DNA from: Chitinophagaceae bacterium C216
GTDB lineage: Bacteria; Bacteroidota; Bacteroidia; Chitinophagales; Chitinophagaceae
Assembly: GCA_028485475.2 (NCBI GenBank)
Contig: CP144143.1
Coordinates: 1,984,001 to 2,048,000, forward strand
Length of the DNA stretch: 64,000 nucleotides
Direction of reading: 5' to 3'
The notes beneath the pieces were generated by a model. The model was not told where the DNA came from and did not search any database. It saw only the letters and a program-made list of their open reading frames with translations. Positions 25,393 to 33,312 of this stretch are shown here, piece after piece. Numbering within the stretch: position 1 is the first letter of the stretch; each line of letters opens with the position of its first letter. Position numbers and translations under genes: made by a program.

Positions 25393-25842
25393 ATGACCAG
25401 GATGGAATTGAAATATTTGACAAAAGAAGAACAAGATAAAATTACACATAGGATAATCGGTTGTGCAATGGAGGTGCATAATACTCTTGGAAATGGTTTT
25501 CAAGAAGTAATTTATCAGCGTTGTTTGTCTATTGAATTAAATGAAAACGGTATTGAACACCAGCGAGAAGTTGAAATGCCAATATTTTACAAAGGGCAGG
25601 ATGTAGGTTTACGAAGGGCTGATTTTTTGGTTATGGGCGAAATAATGGTCGAGCTAAAAGCAATCATTGATTTGGAAGATGTGCATTTGGCTCAGGCAAT
25701 GAATTATTTGGAAGCCTATAATTTGCCAACGGGTTTGCTAATCAATTTTGGAGCAAAGAGTTTGCAATTCAAACGGATTTTCAATAAATCTTTGCAATCC
25801 AAAAATCTTTCTAATCACGGTTTGGACAATTTAAATAAGTAA
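25393..25842 (+). CDS. GxxExxY family protein, nuclease-like
   Basis: The 149-residue protein has the name-giving motif G35-F-Q-E38-V-I-Y41. Together with D77 (RRADFLV) and E87-x-K89 (VELKAI) this forms a PD-(D/E)XK-like active-site pattern. Members are widespread in Bacteroidota and have no established function. It starts 16 bases after mod and ends four bases before res, so it is inside the restriction-modification operon and likely made together with it. ATG 25393 and ATG 25402 are both possible starts. Confidence 0.88.
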   Translation: MTRMELKYLTKEEQDKITHRIIGCAMEVHNTLGNGFQEVIYQRCLSIELNENGIEHQREVEMPIFYKGQDVGLRRADFLVMGEIMVELKAIIDLEDVHLAQAMNYLEAYNLPTGLLINFGAKSLQFKRIFNKSLQSKNLSNHGLDNLNK

Positions 25843-25846
25843 GTAA

Positions 25847-28405
25847 ATGGCATTTCTATACGATATATTGGTTCAGGAATTTGGTAAAAGAGCCATAGCA
25901 CAAGTGGAGGTTCCTAATCATATCTTGGACAACCTAAAGCCCGGATTTGGTCAGCGACCTTATCAGATAGAGGCATTTCAACGTTTCATTTTGTGCTATT
26001 CAGAAGATTTTGAAGGCAAACCTAAAAGGCCGTTCCACTTGCTCTACAATATGGCAACTGGGAGTGGTAAGACCTTAATTATGGCCGGATTAATCTTGCA
26101 CCTTTACCAAAAAGGTTATCGCAACTTTTTGTTTTTCGTCAATAGCAATAATATTATTCAGAAAACCAAAGATAATTTTCTCAATCCGCAGGCTTCAAAA
26201 TACTTGTTCAACAATAAAATTGTAATAGACGGAAAAGAAGTGTTCCTGAAAGAGATCGACAACTTTGATGAAGCCGACCATCAGAATATCAACATCAAGT
26301 TTACAACCATCCAACAATTACACATTGATTTAAATAACACCAAAGAAAACAGCGTTACTTACGAGGATTTTAAGGACAAAAAATTGGTTTTAATTGCCGA
26401 TGAAGCACACCATTTGGTATCGGGAACAAAATCGGGCAATCTGTTTGGCACTTGGGAAGATACCGTTAAGAAAATTCACGAATCCAATTTTGAAAATATC
26501 TTATTGGAATTTACGGCAACCATTGATACAGATACGGCTGAATTGGTAAAACACTATCAGGACAAAGTCATTTTCAAATACGACCTTGCCCAATTCCGTA
26601 TTGACAAGTACTCAAAGGAAATCAACTTGGTACGCTCCAATTATGACGAGCAAGATAGAATCATTCAAGCTTTGATTTTGAATTTGTATCGTCAGGAATT
26701 AGCAACTTCAAACAATATCAATTTGAAGCCTGTAATTCTGTTTAAAGCCAAAAGAACTATTAGAGAATCGGAACAAAATAAAGAGAACTTTCACAAACTA
26801 ATTGACGATTTTTCGGTGGCAATGGTTGAGAAAATTCAAAAGACTTCTACTGTTCCAATTGTTCAAAAGGCTTTTCAATTTTTTGAAGCAAAAGGAATTT
26901 CAGCTACCGAAATTGTCAAACGCATACAAGCTAATTTTAAACCCGAAAATTGCCTGAGTGCCAATAATGATGCGGAAGCAGAGCAAAATCAAATCTTGCT
27001 CAACACCTTGGAAGACGAAAACAATCCAATCCGTGCCGTTTTTGCCGTTCAAAAATTAAATGAAGGTTGGGATGTGTTAAATTTATTTGATATTGTACGT
27101 TTATATGAAGGACGTGATGGTAAAGGCGGAAAAATAGGAAAAACCACCCTTTCCGAAGCGCAGTTAATAGGTCGTGGCGCTCGTTATTATCCTTTTGCTT
27201 TGGAGGAAGGACAAGATAAATATACCCGAAAATTTGACGATGATATTTCCAACGATTTGAAGATATTGGAAGAACTTTATTATCACACCAAAGAAGACAG
27301 CCGATATATTTCAGAATTGAAAAAAGCCCTTGTGGATTCGGGTATTTATGAAGATGATGAGAATTTGGTTCAACTCAATTTGTTCTTAAAACCGGAGTTT
27401 AAGAAAACAGATTTTTACAGAGACGGACATGTGTTCTTCAATAAGAAAGTGCCAAAAAGTTTTGACAACATAAAATCCTTTGCCGATTTAGGCGTAAAGA
27501 AAACAAACTATCGGCACACGTTATCTTCGGGAGTTGGAAGAATGTCGAGCGCTTTTTTTGAATTGGAACCTACAACTGCGGATTATGAAGTAAATAAATC
27601 TAAAGATATAAAGCTGTCCGAAATACCGAAAAACATTATTCGTTTTGCATTAAGTCAAAATCCATTTTTCTATTTCGACAATTTATTACATTACTTCCCA
27701 AGTTTAGGTTCGCTTTCTAATTTCATTAAAAGCAAAGATTTTTTAGGAGATTTAGAAATTACATTTGTCGGAACGGCTAACCGAATAAAAGAAATCAGCC
27801 ATTTCGATTTTTTACAAGCACTTAACGGTTTGTTGCAAACCATTGAAGAAGACATAAAGAAAAACTCGACAGAATATGAAGGTTCCGACTACATCAAAGA
27901 ACCCATACATAAAGTTTTCAAAGACAAAGAAATCAAAGTGAACAAATACAGCGAACGAGCAGATGGACAAGTGGAATTGGTAGCCAACGAACCTTGGTAT
28001 GTTTACAATGCCAACTACGGAACAAGCGAAGAAAAGAAATTTGTGGAGCTGTTTTCAAGACGATTTGAAGGACTGAATCAGAAGTTTGAAAACATTTACC
28101 TAATCCGAAACGAAAGAGAAATTAAAATCTTCGACAAACTCGGAAGAGCATTTGAACCAGACTTTTTACTATTCTGCAAACAACGTGACGGAGAACAAAT
28201 GACTTTTCAGGTTTTCATAGAACCTAAAGGAGAGCATTTAAAAGGACACGACAAATGGAAAGAAGACTTTTTGAAAGAAATCAGAGCTGAACAAAAGACT
28301 ATCAAAATCCACACGGACACTTATTTGATAACAGCCGTACCATTCTACAATTACAACAATGAAAACGAATTTAAGACGACATTAGAAAACACATTAAAGG
28401 AATAG
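25847..28405 (+). CDS. Type III restriction-modification system, restriction subunit (Res)
   Basis: The 852-residue protein is a superfamily 2 helicase-nuclease. It has Walker A MATGSGKT near residue 70, the DEAH box IADEAHH near 185, helicase motif region QLIGRGARYYP, and a C-terminal PD-(D/E)XK-type nuclease with FEPDFLLF and FIEPKG near residues 765-795. Together with Mod it cuts DNA with inversely oriented unmethylated sites after ATP-driven movement. It is full length for the family with intact motifs, so the system looks functional. It starts four bases after the GxxExxY gene. Confidence 0.93.
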   Translation: MAFLYDILVQEFGKRAIAQVEVPNHILDNLKPGFGQRPYQIEAFQRFILCYSEDFEGKPKRPFHLLYNMATGSGKTLIMAGLILHLYQKGYRNFLFFVNSNNIIQKTKDNFLNPQASKYLFNNKIVIDGKEVFLKEIDNFDEADHQNINIKFTTIQQLHIDLNNTKENSVTYEDFKDKKLVLIADEAHHLVSGTKSGNLFGTWEDTVKKIHESNFENILLEFTATIDTDTAELVKHYQDKVIFKYDLAQFRIDKYSKEINLVRSNYDEQDRIIQALILNLYRQELATSNNINLKPVILFKAKRTIRESEQNKENFHKLIDDFSVAMVEKIQKTSTVPIVQKAFQFFEAKGISATEIVKRIQANFKPENCLSANNDAEAEQNQILLNTLEDENNPIRAVFAVQKLNEGWDVLNLFDIVRLYEGRDGKGGKIGKTTLSEAQLIGRGARYYPFALEEGQDKYTRKFDDDISNDLKILEELYYHTKEDSRYISELKKALVDSGIYEDDENLVQLNLFLKPEFKKTDFYRDGHVFFNKKVPKSFDNIKSFADLGVKKTNYRHTLSSGVGRMSSAFFELEPTTADYEVNKSKDIKLSEIPKNIIRFALSQNPFFYFDNLLHYFPSLGSLSNFIKSKDFLGDLEITFVGTANRIKEISHFDFLQALNGLLQTIEEDIKKNSTEYEGSDYIKEPIHKVFKDKEIKVNKYSERADGQVELVANEPWYVYNANYGTSEEKKFVELFSRRFEGLNQKFENIYLIRNEREIKIFDKLGRAFEPDFLLFCKQRDGEQMTFQVFIEPKGEHLKGHDKWKEDFLKEIRAEQKTIKIHTDTYLITAVPFYNYNNENEFKTTLENTLKE

Positions 28406-28657
28406 AAATACCAACGCTCAACAGCCACACAATTACTCTCAACTTGATTGTTTTTAATGGAGTTCGTGAATGCTTCGCATTTGCCAAGTCGCACCAGCCG
28501 ACCCCACAAGCCAAATTTTTGCGCAAAGTGAGTGCAGAGCCAAACTTGTTTGAGCTATGCCGAGCGTAGCAAAAATCAGCAAAGCTAAACTTAGCAAAGA
28601 GTGTGTCCGATCCAACCCGCAACCGACAGAAAATTAGGACGAAAGAAGAACACCGAA
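28406..28657. other. Non-coding stretch between res and site D
   Basis: No supported gene is seen. CCAACGCTCAACAGCC at 28411-28426 resembles the inverse-core region of site C (CCGCTAACAGCC) and includes GCTCAAC, which fits the canonical RYYYAAC. It could be an additional or older left end of unit 3. CCAACGCTC also occurs at 23341 and 23374 in the front of unit 3. CACCGAAC at 28651-28658 directly precedes the inverse core, as it does in site C. Confidence 0.5.
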
Positions 28658-28830
28658 CGCACAACACGGGTAACCGTTGCACAACTCTCTATTTTTCCAA
28701 ATAATCTTTAAAAACATAAAAACTCAACCTCTTTTAAGTCGATTTAAAGGAGGTTTATTTTTACTGATCAACAGGTATTGTTTTTTTCTTAAATTTACCA
28801 AAAGGTTCACAGTTGTGTGGCGTTAGTGGC
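28658..28830 (+). repeat. Cassette junction site D (attC-like)
   Basis: The site starts with CGCACAAC (28658-28665, inverse core of unit 3) and ends with GTTAGTGGC (28822-28830, core of unit 4). CACAAC at the left can also pair with GTTGTG at 28812-28818. It contains the second copy of the 94-base repeat. On the minus strand a short open frame ends just before the repeat, the same arrangement as in site B but with a different sequence. Confidence 0.6.
28669..28762 (+). repeat. 94-base direct repeat, copy 2
   Basis: It matches 21759-21852 with about four mismatches and the same hairpin with T tracts on both sides. Its position, directly after the inverse core of unit 3, is equivalent to that of copy 1 after unit 1. 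Confidence 0.85.
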
Positions 28831-28847
28831 AACCTTAACAGAAAGAT

Positions 28848-29621
28848 TTGAGAGCTATTTCCATCATATTTTTAATTTTATCACTTTCTTCTTGTAAAAA
28901 TGAAGAGAGATTTGATATCAAAAGGTATGTTCTAAATCCAAGTGATTCTGATATTGAATGCTTAAATGATGTAGAACGTGCTAATAAAGATATCGAAAAT
29001 GGCAAAATTGTTTTTACGTATCCTTGCCATATGTTCGATTGCGTTTTAAGACAAGAAAAGTATGTAATTGATTTGTGTAAAAAATATAACATCCATTTCG
29101 AATATGAATTATTTAGCGACATAATAATTGAGGGGCAAACTCCAGGATGTTATGGTGCAATTATGGACAATTATATAAATAAAAAATTTGGAAAGAATTT
29201 TAAAAGTAAAATATTAAAAGAGGCAGACAGTATTTTACTTGCTTCAAACGATACTATTATTTACTATAAATGCGACAAACGACCACAAATACTAGGAAAA
29301 GATAATTACGAAACAACCTTTGTGGCAGAACTTTCTGAAAAATTAAATGAACACATAAAACCTAACAAAGAAGGTTTACCTTTTATGGACATAGGATTCT
29401 ATATTGACAAATCAGGTAAAGCATCTGGATTTTTCCTGAACTATTTTATGGAGGCAGACGAATCAAATCATAAATTTAAAGATGAGCTTTTCAAAATTGG
29501 CGTTGAACAATTAAAAGAAATTAAATATTGGGAAGCAGGGGAAGTTAGCGGTCAAAAAGTAAATACAGAAAACAATATCAGAGTTTATTTTCGATACAAA
29601 ACGAACGAAGGCAGCCACTAA
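28848..29621 (+). CDS. Putative lipoprotein of unknown function, cassette unit 4
   Basis: The 257-residue product starts at a TTG (28848), since no ATG is placed before the signal. It has a lipoprotein signal (ISIIFLILSLSSCKNEE) with the lipid-binding Cys at residue 16. The mature protein has several Cys residues (CLNDVERANK, TYPCHMFDCV, PGCYGAIM) and a C-terminal part (GLPFMDIGFYIDKSGKASG to IRVYFRY) that vaguely resembles TonB-type C-terminal domains. No family is assigned. Its TAA stop lies inside the inverse core GCCACTAAC, and the core of the unit is only 17 bases before the start, so the unit is almost all gene. Confidence 0.7.
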   Translation: MRAISIIFLILSLSSCKNEERFDIKRYVLNPSDSDIECLNDVERANKDIENGKIVFTYPCHMFDCVLRQEKYVIDLCKKYNIHFEYELFSDIIIEGQTPGCYGAIMDNYINKKFGKNFKSKILKEADSILLASNDTIIYYKCDKRPQILGKDNYETTFVAELSEKLNEHIKPNKEGLPFMDIGFYIDKSGKASGFFLNYFMEADESNHKFKDELFKIGVEQLKEIKYWEAGEVSGQKVNTENNIRVYFRYKTNEGSH

Positions 29622-29651
29622 CAAAGGTTTACTTTGTCTGTTTGCTACGTT
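29614..29651 (+). repeat. Cassette terminal site E (short, probably partial)
   Basis: The inverse core of unit 4, GCCACTAAC (29614-29622), is followed by a perfect small hairpin ACAAAG/CTTTGT and then by GTTCGAGTG (around 29649). The last can pair with CAC and AC of the inverse core only weakly. No unit with a matching CACTCGAAC end was found downstream, so this is probably the right border of the array. Confidence 0.45.
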
Positions 29652-29936
29652 CGAGTGACTCAAAGGCGGGTGACGTGGTTAATTGAGCATTCTGCTCGCA
29701 TCAATCTGCCTCAGGCGAGAGGTGTATTTGAAGCACTTGCTCGAAAACGTGCCGAAGGTGTTGTATTAGGTCGTCCTAAAGGTCGAAAATCCTCTAAAAC
29801 CAAACTAACCGGACAAGAACTTAAAATCAAAGAATTGTTAGATAAAAAAGTATCCTATTCTGCCATCGCAAGAATTTTAGGTGTGCATCGTCTTACAGTG
29901 TCGAACTTTGTAAAAGACAAAATTGTTGCTAAATAA
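29634..29936 (+). pseudogene. Serine recombinase, C-terminal fragment
   Basis: From about residue 34 of this frame the sequence reads EALARKRAEGVVLGRPKGRK, the hinge and start of the DNA-binding domain of resolvase/invertase proteins. The helix-turn-helix IKELLDKKVSYSAIARILGV with HRLTVSNFVK follows. The catalytic N-terminal domain with the active-site Ser is absent, and the first 30 codons do not resemble the family. It is thus a 5'-truncated relic at the right edge of the cassette array. It might mark an older mobile element that the array displaced. Confidence 0.7.
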
Positions 29937-30128
29937 ATTTTCAAAATAAGCCAGTCCTTGAAGGATGTAAAAAGTATGTCATTAATGTTTCGGGGCTTCT
30001 ATATGAAAAAAAACTCTTAAACAATTTGTAACTTAGGCAAGTTGGAAGGCAAGTTCCGTTACACACTTGCCTTGTATTGCCTTTGAGATAATTGTAAACT
30101 TAAGAAGCAATATATAAATCTTTAGCAG

Positions 30129-30758
30129 ATGACTCAATTGGAGAAACTATATAACGCCATAGAAAGTCTCAAAGAATTAGGCGTAGCGCTTCCTCAGGAA
30201 CTAATCGAAAACACCAATATGGTGGAGGAAGAGATTATTCAAAACGAAGTCATTCCGGCATTGTCGGAGGCTATCGAACCTATCATTAGTCAAATCCAAA
30301 GAGAGCTGATTTTAGTGGTTGAGTATGTTCCGGATGAACCATTGCAAGTAAGAATGACACGGAAAAAGAGTTTCAAAATACCGGAACCTATGGATGCTAC
30401 GCCAATTTCCACAAATGCGGTCAATATCGAAAGAAAATTTACCATTGCTCCTCATTCCAAGTCAAAGAAAACCAATCTTGTGGTTACCTTTCCCGATGGT
30501 ACGCGTATCGAAAATCAATTTGCTTATCAAACCTTTTGTCAGGCTATTGAAAAAATAGGACCAGAGCGCGTAACCTCCCTAAACATCCGCCAATGTGGTA
30601 TCAATATTGTTTCCAAAGAGAAAGATGATTTTTATAACCAACATACCATTTCCGGAGGATGGTTGGTTCTCACGCATTCCTCTACCTCACTAAAAAAAGA
30701 GCATTTGGAAGAAATCTCGAGACGACTTAAAATACCAATTAAAGTTGAAATAGTGTAA
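30129..30758 (+). CDS. Conserved-looking hypothetical protein next to the recombinase relic
   Basis: I do not recognise a named family. The 209-residue protein has an acidic helical N-terminal part (MTQLEKLYNAIESLKELGV to about residue 65) and a basic linker. Its C-terminal domain contains NLVVTFPDGTRIENQFAYQT, CQAIEKIGPERVTSLNIRQC, GGWLVLTHSSTSLKKEHLEE and a final ISRRLKIPIKVEIV. The ordered mix of strands and helices suggests a real, folded domain, possibly nucleic-acid binding. There is no signal peptide. Its place 192 bases after the serine recombinase fragment suggests it belongs to the same mobile neighbourhood. Confidence 0.65.
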   Translation: MTQLEKLYNAIESLKELGVALPQELIENTNMVEEEIIQNEVIPALSEAIEPIISQIQRELILVVEYVPDEPLQVRMTRKKSFKIPEPMDATPISTNAVNIERKFTIAPHSKSKKTNLVVTFPDGTRIENQFAYQTFCQAIEKIGPERVTSLNIRQCGINIVSKEKDDFYNQHTISGGWLVLTHSSTSLKKEHLEEISRRLKIPIKVEIV

Positions 30759-31093
30759 AAATATTTTTTTGATTTCTGAAACTAGTAGCCGCAAAAGGTG
30801 AGGAAAAATTAAATTGGTGTCACTATCGGCGAAATCATCTTTTTCACGGCCTACCCGTCAATATAAACTATATACTCTTCCCAAAAATCCGCTTATTTCA
30901 TCGTTAGGGCATATCTCCCTGAAAGTTTATGGCGTAAGCCATGGGGGCCTAATTATTGTAACCTCCCTGGGATCACCTGTTCCTAATGTTGTGTTTTATT
31001 TTGCGATCATCCATGCATTGCTCAATCAGGTTTGCCAATTACATTCACCGTTTGCCAGGTGCTATGGAGTCAGGATCGTACACCAATAGGTGC
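30759..31093. other. 335-base stretch without a supported gene
   Basis: An open frame of 91 codons on the + strand (30814-31089, non-ATG start) has no recognisable motif, and translations of the other frames contain many stops. No terminator, promoter or repeat is obvious. It may be decayed DNA between the island and the core-like genes that follow. Confidence 0.45.
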
Positions 31094-31417
31094 TTACTCT
31101 TTCTTGCTTAGCATCAGTATATAGCTTACTATTTCGCTTGTCTCTTCGATGGAGAGTTGGGTTTTAAATGAGGGCATTTTGTTACGTCCTTCCCGAACGA
31201 TCTTCAATAATCTTACACTGTCTAAGCTTGACTGTCGAAGGTTAGTTGCACCATTGATTCGGGCAGGGCCATCAGTTCCGTGGCAGGCACTGCAGTAACG
31301 GATGTATAGTTCGGAGCCGCTCGTTGCAGACGCTGCAACGGGGGGCGTCTCGTCAGAAGCAATATTGCAGGCCAGCCATATTGCCATTATGAAGGCTAAG
31401 TAATATCGCATAGGCAT
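31094..31417 (-). CDS. Small c-type cytochrome, probable lipoprotein
   Basis: The 107-residue protein has a short signal ending in IWLAC (probable lipid attachment at C17), a haem-binding motif C42-S-A-C45-H46 (YCSACHGTDG) and M81 in NKMPSFK as the likely second haem ligand. This is a class I monohaem cytochrome c, working in periplasmic electron transfer. It ends 31094 and lies seven bases after the four-helix membrane protein gene, so the two are one operon. ATG 31411 is an alternative start. Confidence 0.9.
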   Translation of the reverse strand: MPMRYYLAFIMAIWLACNIASDETPPVAASATSGSELYIRYCSACHGTDGPARINGATNLRQSSLDSVRLLKIVREGRNKMPSFKTQLSIEETSEIVSYILMLSKKE

Positions 31418-31423
31418 CTTGAA

Positions 31424-31894
31424 TTAAAACCGAAATGCAGAAACGATAAGTATGACAGCCAAAATGAGCATTGCCATAATGTAGAATCGATGCTGTTGCG
31501 CGAAAAACTTCATTAATACCCGTTCTGATGGTTGAAGCACATCAGTCTTAAAGGTATGGTTGAACCATTTTCGTTGTCTTGTGGTGAAGATGATGAAGAG
31601 TACGATGCTGAGGATGGCTAAGGGAAATTTTATTTGAAACCATAATTGTTCGGAATAAATGCCTTTGGTTGCCGCCATCATGGCAACACCAGAGACGACA
31701 GCCAGTATGCCTGCCAGATGTATGTTTCGGCTGATTTTGTTTTTTATGTTGTATAAAAAGAACGCTTTATCAGAGTCGGTAAAGAAAGCTTGTTTCAGCT
31801 TTCTGAATAAAAGATAATCGGTAAAAGTCGTACCAATAAACAGTACAAATCCGACCATGTGCAGACTGAGTAAGATGGGATACACTGTATGCAT
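31424..31894 (-). CDS. Four-helix membrane protein (CopD/DUF2269-like)
   Basis: The 156-residue protein has four membrane segments: LLSLHMVGFVLFIGTTFTDY, HLAGILAVVSGVAMMAA, FPLAILSIVLFIIF and FYIMAMLILAVILIVSAF. His residues in helices 1 and 2 (LHM, NIHLAG) are in positions that could bind haem, as in CopD-like proteins. The downstream cytochrome c gene seven bases away supports a role in electron transfer. The family call is tentative. Confidence 0.75.
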   Translation of the reverse strand: MHTVYPILLSLHMVGFVLFIGTTFTDYLLFRKLKQAFFTDSDKAFFLYNIKNKISRNIHLAGILAVVSGVAMMAATKGIYSEQLWFQIKFPLAILSIVLFIIFTTRQRKWFNHTFKTDVLQPSERVLMKFFAQQHRFYIMAMLILAVILIVSAFRF

Positions 31895-31931
31895 ACTGAT
31901 TGAAGTTGAGAAATGTTGGGTGATAGAAAAA

Positions 31932-32570
31932 TTAGTGGGCTACTTCTACAATCGCTTGATAGGTTTGCGCATCGTCTATATGGTTAATAATAAAGTCGGC
32001 CAGGTCTGCGCGGGAGATGCTCAAGCAAGCATCCAAAAAATCATTGACCGCATACCGGTATTGGCCTGTGTAGGAGCCTTTGGTGAGACGGGGCGGTCGT
32101 ACGGAAGTCCAATCCAGATTGCTTTTTTTCAAAACATCTTCCATTCGTAGGGTATCGTCGTATAGATGACGAAGGAATCGTTGCAGCATATTCTTGATAA
32201 AAAATCTGATGAAGAGATTGTGCTTGGGACTCACTTCCACCCCTGAGGCTGAAATACAGATAAGGCGGCGCACCTGTTGGCGATGCATTGCAGTTGTCAG
32301 CATCTTTATGCCCTCTGAAAAAACATAAACCGGTTGTTGCACTGCCTTAATTCCTATTGCCGAAATCACGGCGTAGGCTCCCGCTAGTTCGTCAAAATAG
32401 GTATCGGGTTGAAGGATGTCGCTTTTCACCACCTTAAGATGAGGATGCGTAAGGGTGATGGTTCCCGGCCTTCTTACCATAGCAACTACCTGATAGTTAT
32501 GACGTAAAGCCAGATTGACAAGGAAGCATCCCGTTCCTCCATTAGCTCCAAAGATGATTAGCTTTTTCAT
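31932..32570 (-). CDS. NAD(P)H-binding atypical short-chain dehydrogenase
   Basis: The 212-residue protein starts with IIFGANGGTGCFLVNLALRH (nucleotide-binding loop), then VAMVRRPGTI, AVISAIGI and ICISASGVEVSP, and WTSVRPPRLTKG, the usual pattern of the NAD(P)-binding SDR family 5 (BVR-B/YwnB-like). These are single-domain reductases of flavins, quinones or similar compounds. It is divergent from a MarR-type regulator with 111 bases between, and is followed on the same strand by the membrane protein and cytochrome c genes. Confidence 0.9.
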   Translation of the reverse strand: MKKLIIFGANGGTGCFLVNLALRHNYQVVAMVRRPGTITLTHPHLKVVKSDILQPDTYFDELAGAYAVISAIGIKAVQQPVYVFSEGIKMLTTAMHRQQVRRLICISASGVEVSPKHNLFIRFFIKNMLQRFLRHLYDDTLRMEDVLKKSNLDWTSVRPPRLTKGSYTGQYRYAVNDFLDACLSISRADLADFIINHIDDAQTYQAIVEVAH

Positions 32571-32656
32571 GGGTTATTTTATTTCGGTTGCGTAATAAAT
32601 GTTGACAAATATACTTTGTTCCCGAATAAAAATATCGAATCCGAAGGAATTTTATA

Positions 32657-32664
32657 TATTTTTG
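32657..32664 (+). promoter_or_regulatory. -7 box of the MarR-like gene
   Basis: TATTTTTG fits TAnnTTTG and ends 17 bases before the ATG at 32682. The shared intergenic region also contains TTGACAAATATACTTTG at 32612-32628, which could be part of another promoter or operator. Confidence 0.45.
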
Positions 32665-32681
32665 TTACGAAAACATAGAAA

Positions 32682-33311
32682 ATGGAAGAAACAGTCGAAT
32701 TGGTATGTCGTTGGGCGGAATTCAAGAAAGCGCATCCCAACGCTTCTATTGAAGATTTTTGTCGGTATTACATCATTGAGCAAAGAGAGAGTACCAAGCA
32801 AGAATCCTTGGTAGGGGGCGTTATTCCCGATAGTGCTTCAGGTTTACTGGTTAAGTTGCTTGCACGCATTGCCCGTATTCACGCTACCTATGTATCTATG
32901 GTATTGGAAGAGGAAGCTGTGTCAAGGATAGAAGAAGTGGGGATTTTGGCAACTCTCTATCAAATGGGACACCCCAAAAAATCGGAGGTGATCTATTCCA
33001 ATTTGCTTGATTTTTCGAGCGGTACTGATATGATTGCTCGTCTGAAGACCAAAGGATTTGTTAACGAATCGGAAGACAAGGAAGACAAACGCTCGAAGCG
33101 CTTATCGTTGACTAAGGAGGGAAAGAAAGTATTTTTGAAGGTCATTCAAAAGATAGTGCGTGTAGCGAATCTGTTAACATACGATATGTCGGAAGACGAC
33201 AAAAAATTGTGCATTCAGTTACTGAAGCATATCGACATAAAGTTTTCGGCTGTGGTGCATAAACACAAGGAGAGAAAATTTGATGATGTCTATCGCGAAA
33301 TGACTTCCTAG
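32682..33311 (+). CDS. MarR-family winged-helix regulator
   Basis: The 209-residue protein has a long N-terminal extension (about 60 residues, AHPNASIEDFCRYYIIEQRE) before a MarR-type winged helix: GILATLYQMGHPKKSEVI, the recognition helix region SGTDMIARLKTKGFV and the wing DKEDKRSKRLSLTKEGKKV. It is divergent from the NAD(P)H-binding reductase, its probable target. The stop lies one base before the stop of the convergent methyltransferase gene. Confidence 0.85.
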   Translation: MEETVELVCRWAEFKKAHPNASIEDFCRYYIIEQRESTKQESLVGGVIPDSASGLLVKLLARIARIHATYVSMVLEEEAVSRIEEVGILATLYQMGHPKKSEVIYSNLLDFSSGTDMIARLKTKGFVNESEDKEDKRSKRLSLTKEGKKVFLKVIQKIVRVANLLTYDMSEDDKKLCIQLLKHIDIKFSAVVHKHKERKFDDVYREMTS

Positions 33312-33312
33312 A

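Larger units (their letters stand above)
21001..29651 (+). mobile_element. Integron-like gene-cassette array without integrase (four units)
   Basis: Four consecutive units each begin with a core GTT sequence and end with the reverse complement of the same core. Unit 1 (21181-21755): GTTGGCGGT and ACCGCCAAC. Unit 2 (22142-23156): GTTAGCGGT and ACCGCTAAC. Unit 3 (23276-28665): GTTATGCG and CGCACAAC, one mismatch. Unit 4 (28822-29622): GTTAGTGGC and GCCACTAAC. All genes in the units are on the + strand. In integron cassettes the inverse core near the 3' end pairs with the core at the 5' end of the same cassette, exactly this relation. The cores do not match GTTRRRY, and no integrase or attI is in the window. 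The region is AT-rich compared with its flanks. Confidence 0.65.

Noticed and set aside
28371-28682. 103-codon minus-strand frame between res and site D
   Set aside because: It overlaps the end of res and the junction site, and the translation has no family resemblance.
21001-29651. A classical integron with intI and attI
   Set aside because: No integrase gene or attI-type site is in the window, and the cores do not match GTTRRRY. Only the cassette part is claimed.
30814-31089. 91-codon frame in the gap after the island
   Set aside because: No ATG start, no motif and no promoter; kept only as a note on the gap.
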